From Branchiostoma floridae (taxonomy: Eukaryota; Chordata; Leptocardii; Amphioxiformes; Branchiostomatidae), in the NCBI RefSeq assembly GCF_000003815.2, contig NC_049990.1:18543248-18605247 (forward strand): a stretch of DNA of 62,000 bases, written 5' to 3'. The stretch's first letter is position 1. Every line of letters starts with the position of its first letter. The notes beneath the pieces are model-generated. The model was not told the origin of the DNA and ran no database searches. It worked only from the letters and a program-made list of their open reading frames with translations. The position numbers were made by a program, and so were the translations under genes. Positions 11,101-23,100 of the stretch are shown piece after piece.

Positions 11101-14100
11101 ATATTTCTTGAACTTCTTTTAAAGGCATAGTTGTTGGATGGAGACGTTGATGAAGGTTGATCATCCAGGTGATAGGATATGCTCGATATGCTGTATATGG
11201 CCTCCTTCGGTCAACATTGAACATGGTAAAATCTTAATTGATATCAGCCCTACAGTGTCGACTGTGGTTGAACAGTCCTCTTCGAGAATATTAATGACAG
11301 TCAATTCTACTAATTCTACTAAGATACACAAGGTAATGGTAACTCAAGCAGCTGGATATGATTTTGGAAATGGTCAGACGTTTCAGACAGCAGCCACTAT
11401 TCTTCTTCAGTGACTTTTGTTTGTGTTCCACTTGACAAATTACAATTTGCTGGTGCTGAGACAGTAAAAGAAATAAACTGCTAAAAGTCGTACGTTGGGG
11501 AATATTTTCGCTAGGTTGGTACGTCACCAAATATAGAGACCCTATGTTCACAACCCTGGTTTTATTATGATTGTGACTGCATCTGTAAGCAGTGACAACT
11601 ATACATGTACATTCTAGCTGCATCACAAATATGTTAACCAATCAGAATTGCCAAGGTGACAGACGGTTACCAAAATGTTAGTGAACATGAAGCAAGTGTT
11701 TAGAAAAAAGAGTCTCAAAAAGTCATATGTTTTTCATTACATCCCTTATTAGGAGTTTCCTCATCAGTCGGAATCATGCTGTCTGTGGAAGCGCCCGTGG
11801 TTGGTTAAGTTTGGCTGAGGGTGGAACGTCTGCTACTTGTACGTGGGAACAGACACCCAACGATGACGTTCCTGCCATTCTCTACTCTACTGCCACTAAC
11901 AACGTTGCTTGGAGTGCAGGTATTTTCGTTAGATACGTGAAACGGGTTTATTGTTACAGTAGTGACTGCTGTTCAAATTTGTTTGTCATGGCATCTGCCA
12001 TCTGTCCGCAAGTTAACTATATATAGAGAACATATGGATTTGCTTTGATATTTGGTATGTTTGCAGATCTTTATAAGACACTGAAATGCTTGGATTATAT
12101 GCTGGCAGATTGTAGGCCCTCTAGCAGCTTGTTATGGTGCTGCATTGGAACTTCCGGTTTTGATATCCTGTGTTCTGGACATGCTATGGTCATGATTTTT
12201 GAGTTGTCGATACATGTATCTCTTGAAAGGGAGGATCATCTTAAGTTTACCTATTCTATCGTTCCAGGCGACTCTACAGTTGGGAGAGCCGATCGTATGG
12301 TCATCTACGTCACGACCGGTAAGTTAGAAATGGTGTGAGAGAATACGTAAGTGTAAGATCATGTTAGGATGAAAAAATGCCAAATGCGCTGATACGACCT
12401 TTTTTCATCTTGCGAACCATCGAGTGTTATCATATTCATATTGACTCTGTACATTATCAGAAATAAGCATATTCACCACTCCGAGTACGCATGTGCAGTG
12501 ACAGGAATATGTCAAAGGGGAAGATCCATGACTTGTAAACAGTGCTCGTCTCAACCATTGTTTTGTCTATGTGTGTGTCTGTACATTTTGTATGTCTACA
12601 TGTTGTATGTATGTGTGTGCCTTGTTCACTGTCTGACAGTGCAACAATATGAGCCTCACAAAATCTTTCAAAGAGAGAAGACTGACAATACATGGCAAAA
12701 ATATTGCTCTCGTATGTAGTTTATGAGTCCTTTCTCTACCCGAAGGGGTCCCTTTTTTCCAAATTGCAATAGCAATTGGCAGCACGTACAGTCATATTAG
12801 TTAAAGATTCTCTTGAACTTGCAGTAACTTTACAAAAAATATTAAGAGCTTTCGTCTGTTTATTTTTCTTAACCATATAAATCCCCACAATATTGATGTT
12901 GCACCAGTCTAATGTTCATTTTTACAGTCAAGCACTGTCCGGATGGCTATACACCGTTCACCGAGGCATGCTACAAGATATTCACCGATGAAAAACAGTA
13001 CACGGATGCCCAGACTCACTGTAACAATGAAGGTGGCCATCTAGCGATGCCCAAAGACCATGCTACCAGCAGTCTACTTTCCTACCTAGCGAGGCAAGGA
13101 AATCCTGGAGTACATTACTACATCGGCTTGACGGCCGACGGTAACACTTGGAAATGGAGCGATGGGAGTGAACTGGTCGGCTTTAGTCATTGGGCAGAGA
13201 ATGAACCAAATGTTGCAAGCGAGGAATGTGTTGTCCTACTTAAAGGTTCCAACTACCAGTGGGCTGATGTACAATGTTCTAAGTCCTACAGCGGCGTTCG
13301 CGCTATAGTTAACACCCGTCACTGACGCTGACGATTTCTGACGCGTCACTGACGATTTCTGACGGACATTATTCCGTCACAGCATTTTTCTGACGCGTCA
13401 CTGACGGAGACTGCCGCATTTCTGACTGGTCAGCGTTATCAAATGACGAACCATTCATATGCAGGCCGCGGTAACATCACAGATTAGTGGGAGGAGAACT
13501 AATTTGCGTCATGCTGCGCAGTAACTTGCCGATACAAAAACGGAACAGCGGAAAGAGACGGCGATCTTGCCTGCATTTCAGTAGATCGAATTATACAGAC
13601 ATTTTCTTCTGGTACTGCTTGCTATTAAAGAGTGGAGTTGTTTGTTCTTACTTTATCAATTACTTATTTTGCTCATCAGCTCTTTATTTGCCTGTTGATT
13701 ATTGTTATTGCAATAGATTTTATCACGAAAGTAGCGTTCCTCGATAAAACTCTGCTCAGCGAGCGCCGGCCGGGAGGTAGTGTAACGCTACGTTTGCAAA
13801 AAATCGGAGCAAAATTGTCAACATCATGTTCACGACACTGTGTAGTAAAAAAGTTCTGAGGTGGGGAAACATTCTCAGGATACCTATTTCTTTTAATAAA
13901 ATAAAGGTCAATCCAAAAAGTCAACCCGAAGAACGCGGCAATGTAACGTTATATTATTTTCGGCAACGCAAAGCACGCCCATCGGCCAGAAACTAGCGGC
14001 AGACAACCATCAAACAAGCGAGCTGCCGGCCATGATCGACTACAAAAATACATTTTTGGCTGGGCTACCTTTATATAATTATTGTGCAAGACGTAAAAAT

Positions 14101-17100
14101 ATCATATAAGTTCGAGTCCCGGTATTTTTAAGTTAAATACGGCGTAAACTTCAACTGAAAACTTTGCCATGTTTAGCTGCTACATTACGGACGACGGGCC
14201 CAGCATTGCGTAACAGTATGTAAATATTACGTGACGTAGCACATACGTGTCTCTGATTGGCTACTGTAGGCAAGATTTGCACAACTGTTGGCGGGAAACA
14301 AAGGGATTGGCGGCTCCTCGCGAGGCCGAGCTTGCAGGAACCTTCAACCTCCTTGCAGGAACTACGTGTTTGGCTATGTTTATATCAGGGTATATAAAGA
14401 ATTTAACGGCACAGCACTGAAAAAAAGGAGTTTTCTGTCAAGTAATCCCCTTTGAAGAGGTTTTGGTGTGTTTTTTATCGGAGATTTTGCCGCCGAATTT
14501 GTGATCAGCGATCGAGAACATCCGCTCGCACGCACGCGGAAAACCTACGAATTTTGATAGGAATATCTTTGCACCATTAACGTTCGACAAATACACACCT
14601 GGAATGGTGGAGCTATTTTAGAGCTACTTCGTCCTCGCTTCCTATTAATTATAACCAAAGATTCTATAGTATAAGTGAGACAATTTTCTCCTCGGTATGA
14701 CACACGCAGGCGGCGTGTACACGTCGTAATCACGACGTCACGGCTTAGGATAGAGTTTTGTGTGACGTTTAGAAAGTGGGAAATGTTGTCAATCTTTGGG
14801 GTTTGGGGTGAAAATATGAGGCCTGCATTGTTGTAATCAAAATCAATAGATGTTTTGTGCATGTGAATATGTTTATTAGATGTTCAGATACCGGTAGAAT
14901 TGTAGCAAAAATGGGTCTGACCTGGACCCTCCCACCGCGCCGCTCAATTGATTGACACATGCGGCCGGGGCGCGGCTTCTTTGAGTTTCACCAAGGACCT
15001 TGGTTTGGCGGCATTCTCAAAGAACGGGCCCGCCGGTACTGTACCGCCCGGGCCCGCCGGCCCGGTGTGGCAAAAATGTGCAATAAAGGTCTTCATTCAT
15101 TTATTGTAAGAACAATCAGCACGGTGCATGTTTTTCCGCCGTGTTTGATTTTTTTTCTTGGTTTATTCTACTTGATAGCGATATTTAGTGTCGATGAATA
15201 TATTTTGAATATTTTTGAACGACATGTATCGTAAACCCACATCGTTATGTTCCACACAAAGCGTCTCTCTTTTTGTTAGACAGATTCAGTTGCGGTTTAT
15301 ACTGAAACATTTTGTATGTGGTACCACAGCGACTCGAGATGACTTAAGGCATTGGGTTTCTTCATACACTAGCGCATTTAACAATGTACTTACCGTATTT
15401 CCAACACTCGGAATAGATGATTTTTTTCGATCGGATAGCAGCAGAATGATGATGGAAAACCTGGTATAAACTTACCTTCCAGGTTTTAAACGTTATATGT
15501 TAGGATGAAGCGTACATAAGTTGCACACACGTACGATTTCTCAACGATCATCATTGTACCAAGGAAGCTATTAAACGGATGGAAACCCGAATCCTTTTAT
15601 CCATATTAGAAATAGAACCAATGTTAGTTAATCCAACAGAACTTTTGAACTAACAGCAGACAAAACACAACAAATAGATCAAAAAACACATAAGGTTGAA
15701 TATATGCCCTGGAGTATGGTTTCGTCGGTCGACTGCCCGTCAGCGATGTTCTGTCCCGAGAGCTCCGCCAGGAACAGGTAGGTCTTGGCTGAGTTGCAAC
15801 CTCGACAAGTGCCAAGGAAGCCGGCGGATGGTGACCTGAATCCTACTTTTCTAGCCTAGCTACCGTTAAACAAAGTAGAACTAGAACTAGTGTTAGTGAA
15901 TTCAACAGAACTTTTGAACTGATATCAGACAAAACACACTTAATAAATAGATTCAAAAACACATAAGGTTGATTATATGCCATGGCGTATGGTTGGAATA
16001 TGCCCTGGTCGACTGTCCGATGAGCAGGAACGTCCGATGGCGATGTTCCGACCCAAGAGCTCCCTCAGGAACAGGTAGGTCTTCATGCTGAGTTGCGCCC
16101 TTGACGGTACGAGCAGCAGTGTTTCCAGGAAAAAGCCGGCGGACGAAAACCTAAATTCCTAGCCTACAAAAGTAGCTAATGATGTCTAATTAATAATCAA
16201 CTTATCGTAATTACGGTGATCTTTACCATGGCGGTAAAATGTATTGTACACAGATGATGATGATTGTATACGTTTGCCATGGACTCAAAAATTCTAAGGA
16301 TTTAATAAAACCGCCTTGAGGAGCCATATAGTAGTAACTCTACTCAAAACATTAATTAATAACAAGAGATTTTACCGGATCAATTCTTGTCTTCCACTTA
16401 TCGCCAAACACGATAATGTTTTGTTTTGTTTACAACAACCCCCTGTAATCACCTGCGAAAACTCGCACGCCGACGGGAAACACGCCCTTGTAGTTTCCAG
16501 AGCCTAAACAGAAATTCGTTACCCTCATAATTGCGAGCACAAGTAATGTACTAAATAAAGCATCGGATATGTTGATCATGCATAAATTTGACAGAAAGAG
16601 ATAGTTGGCTCATTCAATGTTTCGACGGGCACGTCTGATGGACAAAACATTTATTTCTGCATGGGCCCTTCCCTCTTTTAGATTTATCCCGGTTCCTGGT
16701 TGCCACAAATTTTCTGTCTTACCAAGTAACCTCCTTGGTCTTACCGGTATTAGATTTCGAACTGCAAGTCTTTCGTTTATTTTTTGCGAGCCATGTTTCG
16801 GGGTTCTTCGAACGCCGGCGACAGAACCTCATTTATAGACAAGTATCAAGTTATTTTTGCTGTCAGTTTTCCTCTTTGCTGGTTGGCTGTCAAAAATGAT
16901 TGAATTTGCGTCCTGCAAAGTTTCAGACAGTCCGGCGCGGGCGGCACGATCTTCAAACAACCGCGATCTGTCAATCAAGATCGCGCATCGTGGGAGAGTG
17001 TACATTTGTAGTGGCCGTCCTCGGAGCTGCTGTTTCGCGCGCGATCAGAAGCCGATGTATCAAATCGTATAATCTATAGTTCAGTTTCATCCAGATCCCA

Positions 17101-20100
17101 AACGATTCTCGTTATTTTTGTTACAGTGCACAAATTTTAGTTAAATCTTCGGCTTAATCAATCGCAGTGTGAACCCGCAGAGAAGTTGTACCGCTAGCAT
17201 TCATGTTTGTTTACACGTAAGGTACGTTCGGGTCCAACATCTTCTTTAGCATGCGCTGTGCTTTACATTTTGCCGTATTTTTCTTTGTTCCGTGGATACA
17301 TAAAAACGCTGACACAGTTTTGTAACATCGGATATCATTGCTAGCTTTTCAAACTGCGTTACAATCATATACGAGTATTCACTTAGCTACTACGTAGATC
17401 GCAGTTTTGTGAGCTGTTTTTCTAATCGCACGGACTGTTTCGGCTCGGGAAATTGGAAACTACATGTGTTTCCCGTCGATGTGTGAGTTTTTGAAGCAAT
17501 ACAAAAAATATCCGTATTTGCCGACAAGTGCAAGACAAGAATCGATCTCGATAAAATCTGTCATTTATCTGCTAAAGAATATAACAATTGGTTTCTCAGG
17601 CCGGCTTTTTTTCACCCGTACCTGGAAATTTCGCATGATCAAAAATGTCGATTGTACCCGGCCGTGTCAGACGATTTCCCCTGTGTCATTCTTGACCACG
17701 ATGCCATTTTCTTACATTTATCAAATGAAACCCGTAGAAAATAACGATCTAACAAATGAGTCGCTAAAGCACTGAAAGTCCGTATATAAGTCCCTCCCAG
17801 TCTCAGATCGGTCGAGCGGTTAGAGCCCAAATAACAACGTGATAAATTACAGTCGGCTCGAGAAGACAACACTGAATTTTTTTTTTTTTTTAGCAATTAA
17901 TCTTCAACAAGAATGACTCATACTCTAATCATTGCCAACCCCTTTTAGGTTTGTGTGTGTATTTAAGCTGTTCAGAAGAGCAATTATTAAGTTAACAACT
18001 TTCCCCTCCCAGAAGCGTGGCATATCCACGTAAGCTGCGTATTTCGGGGGTCAACGACCTGCCGCAACATCGCAACGAAAACTCGCACACTAGGAGGTGA
18101 CAAAATTGCTATTGTCTTGTCGGGGTACAAAATAAACATGAAACCTGACCCCATCTCATACATATCATTAACGCTGACGCTGACTGGTCAGCGTTTGACT
18201 CTGACGAATTCTGACGGGCGTCTGACGATGTCTGACGGTTTCTGACCAGTCACTGACGATTTCTGACGCGTCACTGACGATTTCTGACGCGTCACTGACG
18301 CTGACGGGTGTTAACTATAACGCGATCGCCGCTGTATGGCTTCATCTGCCAAGTACCCGGTAAGCTTTTCACGGTGGTAGACTTTATATCTCACTGGAAC
18401 ATGCCTGTTTGCTCCCATTCTCAAAAGACATGATGAAATTGTGTCAACAATTTGCAAGTTTTTTTGTCCGCGAGGGGTGGCCCAGTGAGCAGGAAACAAT
18501 TTTCTCTGATGTCTATAGGATGTCAAGTGTTGATCCAGTTTTAGTTAAGATAAGAAATATTGAACTTAAAGTTAAATCTTGCGATAGCTTTAAACAATAC
18601 AATCTACTACAGCTACATATGTATGATAAAAGGACCTCATAAGCTAGCGGTTGGCCATCTGTGGCAATGTGTTGGTTTGGAGAAAGATATGTGTATAATA
18701 TAATAACATATTTTCATGGTGCAATGATATTGTAACATCCCTTTGAATTGAATATTGCTATGCAATTCTAAAGGGTTGAGCTAACTAATACTATGTAAAG
18801 AAATTGCATGAAATTAGACTTTCTAAAATATTTCTAATGTTACATAGTGGGGCTTTAACTTAGGCTAATTCATGGAATCATTACGAAGTTACTGCAACAT
18901 CCTATGATTGTGGCCTGGCTTCTTCTTTGCCCAAAATAGAATGAAAATGATAATCTTTATGTTTCAATTCATTTTTTTTTGCATTTACAGCATCTGAGTG
19001 GCAACAAGTGTTTGCAACAGTACATGGCACAGGACAGACAGTCTATGATGCTTGGAATGCAAGTTCTGACACCCCAGTCCTCCATTACAAAAGCAACCTT
19101 GTAGATCTATGGGCGTCACTTGGCATCAAAAAGGTAAGCTAGCATGAAGTTCATCTGAGTTGATACTGTATAAATTACATGATAAACTGTTCGGAATCCC
19201 CAACTCAAGAAACTTCACTTTCTGGAATTTTCGACCGAATCTCTCGGTCGTCTTCAGCTGTCTGACCGATGATTTTTTCAGACGTGTGACGTCAGCACTG
19301 GGTCAAAGTTTGTCGGAAGTCAGTACTGCCCCCGTCCCCTCTACATCAGGGCATGTCAATGTTCTCTCCACCTAGACAGGGGGTGATGCGGACTTCAGAC
19401 AAGCTTTGATGTGTTGACATCATATGTCCAAAAAAAGCATGTGTTTTACAGCACCTAGGTAAGACAGCCAAAGATAACCGAAAGATTTGGTTGGAAATTC
19501 TTGGAAGTGAAATTTCTTGAGTCGGGCAACAGTTTATTTCTTTTCTCATTATATCAAGAAAGGTAGGCTGTTTTTCTGTACTGTTTATGGTAACTTCTAG
19601 TTTGACAGAAGTAATTGGATCGGAAGGAAAACACTGTTTTCTTACATCATACTTTATTTGATTGAATGTAATTTAGGATGTGATACACATGTATTTCCCT
19701 TGCTCTTAATGGCATCGACACCTGTTGTAATAACTCTTTGTGTTGTTCAACATGAAAACAATATGTTGAAGCATGATATGTATTTTTTTTTTCTGACCAA
19801 ACCCAAGTTGAGTTTCACTTTGGAGTATATACATATACAGACTGTAGGTATGGATAAAGTTCTATTTGTCATCATATTGCAATCATGTACATTTTAAGGT
19901 GTGCATGAGGCCTTAAAATGTCTTGCTACAATTGTGTTATTAGGTGATGGTTGTGTTGGAGTCCATGTCTGCGCATGTTAAACTTGTCTTCAATGGACAA
20001 AACACGGACAAGTACAGCTGGTTCTCCAAGCCTCGCCTGATCTCGTCACCGTGGACCGACCTGGAAACAGAGGCGATAGAAACATTTTCTATCCTGGATG

Positions 20101-23100
20101 AATCTAGCCCCGAATCCAGCCGAAGGTACAGTAAAATGCATTTTACTTTTAAATGGTTCATGCCTTTGGTGGTGACCTCTTCAAAGCAAATTAAAAACTA
20201 CTGCTAAAAATGTTTGCAACTTCTTTGACTGTCCTTCCCCATGCCTAAGCCCCACATACATGTATACATGTACACGTCGGAGGTGCCTGTTTCGGTAAAG
20301 ACGCATTAATACTAACTAGGCATACTTGAACACAGATCCAATATTCGAAAACTGAATACATACATGTACATGTACATGTATTCCGTGGCAGTTGATCTGG
20401 AAGGTGGGACCAGGTCATGTAGGGGATGGTCAACATCCAACATTTGCCTGAAGAGTTTGACAGCTGTCGCGTCGTGACTTGAGGGTGGGTAGGTCGGGCA
20501 CATCGCGCCTGCCCGCTCGGCTGATAATCCTTAGAGCTCGCTGTTGGACTCTCTGCATTCCACGTTCCTGTTCCTTGCTACAGCCTACTAGTCCTTGCTA
20601 CAGCCTACTAGGAGGACATGGCCACATTCAAGGACTGGGTGCACGAGGGACACGTAGATAGTCACTAGGTCGGCGACACTGGTCCCTTGCTTTGCCAGCA
20701 AAAATAATGCGATATTTGTTTCTTTTCTTCAGGAGTTTCTTCATCAGTCGGAACCATGCTGACTGTGAAAGTGCTGGTGGTTGGTTAAGTGTGGCCGAGG
20801 CTGGGACTTGCACAATGTGGGAACAGACATCCAGCGGTGACGCCCCGGCTATTCTCTACTCCACTGTCTCCAATTACGTCACTTGGAGTAGTGGTACGTT
20901 ATCCAGTTCTTAAACTTGTTTTAGGTCTACAGACTTGATACACACTTTTTGTCACGTTTTTCCAGCTTGTATTAAAAAAAAAGAAATGATTCTTTGCTTG
21001 TAGAACACCTTGCGTCACAAAATGTATTTCAATTATGACTGTAACAAATAGTATCATTGTTCAATGCTTTCTGCATTTTCTATTTAACTGGTGTAAGAAA
21101 GCTGCCTACTTTTTTAATGTCCCTACTAGTCGGTACATACTTAAATGATGTTGCCCCAAACTCTGAATCATTGAAGAAAAAAAGGTTAAGTGTACTGTCC
21201 TAACTAACGTTACCGGTAATGTTTGATACAAATGCCTTTTACATATCATTAACCAATTGATGGAAAAGATAATGTCCATTTTTGGCTGTCATTAATGGTG
21301 ATGGCATTTCCATAGAAGCAGCACACCAGAAGCTCTGGTATGACTCTACTGGTTGTGTAAAAGAAACCCCCAATATCCTACATTATAGTATGCTTTTTCA
21401 ACAGGTTGTATGGTGGCAGGCTATGTTCGTTTTAATGGCATTTGCTACAAGAGCTTTGGGGATCGTGTGACATGGGATGAGGCAAAGCAGACGTGTGCGG
21501 CAGACGGGGGCATTTTAGCCATGCCGAAGGACGATGCCACCAATACTTTCCTCGCTAATCTAGAAGAAGTAGTAGGGGGTCGTTGGCTTGGGTTGACTCA
21601 TCCCAACAGCGATGGCCAGTGGGTATTTGAGGATGGTCAAACCCTGACACCATCAGACTTCTCCAACTGGCGTGCCGGTACACCGGATATCAGCGCCCAT
21701 GGCTGTGCAGGATTTTATGGGGAGACAAGAAAATGGGCCCCAAAAACCTGTACTGAAAATAAACCATTCCTCTGCCAGCTAAATCAGGGTAAGTGATTCC
21801 ATCACTTTCACTTTTATTTACTGGTAATGAGAGAATCAATGTATCACCCTCGCCTGACGATAAAGAAGGATGAGCGAAGGTGGTGACCTACTTACATGTA
21901 GCTACCTACCTACATGTACCTGCTTACCTTTGTCTTTAGGTTCACACATTAGTTACATGTACTTATGTGAAAAAATGCTTGTTCACATGTGACTGTTATA
22001 TGTATGTATAAGTATCTCATTTGCACATTTGGGACTGGCTACATGCGGCCTTAACCGCGAGTTTGGTCTTAGGCCATGTTGATTTAAGTTAGTATGTTGT
22101 CTCTGGGATACTCTGGGATTCCCAAAACTGATGTGAGCGTGCAAGTGAAAAAAAGTTTAGCCAAATACAAAAAAGTAAGTTGCCTTTATTGTGGAATCTA
22201 AGTGGCCAGGAAGGTGGAGCAAATGAAGGAACGTTATATCTAGGTCTGACCCTACGCTTTCCCTATGGCTCAGCGATATTTTTCAAAAGTCATTCAACCA
22301 ATGTCAAGCTGAAGTCAGTGCCATGCCCACTACACGACTGGCAGTCGAGCTGAACCATTGGTAAAAGGGGTTCGTTCTATCACTATCATGCTCATAAATG
22401 GACCAAAGTAGCATCCCTCCTGGAGGAAAAAAAATGAGCATAAAACAGAACATGGTATGGAACGAAAAGGGCCCTGTACTATACCTCAGTCTGCATTTCT
22501 GTGTATGTCAGCGCCACTATTGTATAGTGTTAATGTTATAAGAGGTTTGGACCACCCCCATGCAACTAGTGGTAGGGTCCTGTTGTTCATCATTATGGGT
22601 TCCATCTAGATGTTGCCAAATAGATTGTGCTCCTGACTATGCGCTCACTGTCATCCTTGAGTCGTCACCGTACGTGTTCCCTATTGGCGTGGTGGCAGCG
22701 GTGGGATCCTAGAACCCACACACGCACCAAGAAGCTTGGATGCCACGCAACTCAGGTAAATAACGTGCTCGAACTTCGACCGGGAAAAAGGGCAGAATAG
22801 CAAGTCCGCACATGGCGAGTCAACATCCGGGACCTATATGGTGTTCCACACTGACTCAACTTCCACACTTTTCTACCCCGGGTCCATCAAGATCACACCC
22901 GAGGAAACGAGGACCTAAGAAGATCTGTCCCATATGTCAACAGGCAGGACGGCAAGTGTTCAACCACGTCCTTAGCACTTGTCCTTTCTTGTCAGGCGAA
23001 GAGACATCGTACCCTCTTGAACCTAATGAACCTAATGCAAGGCTTCAACAAACTCTATTCAAGTTATTGTTACCGTTATATTTGTTTACTTGTTCACGTA

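Noticed and set aside
14545-15234. Short open frames as remnants of a transposase in the 5 kb element
   Set aside because: No DDE/D-like spacing, no helix-turn-helix and no similarity I can recognise; kept as non-autonomous.
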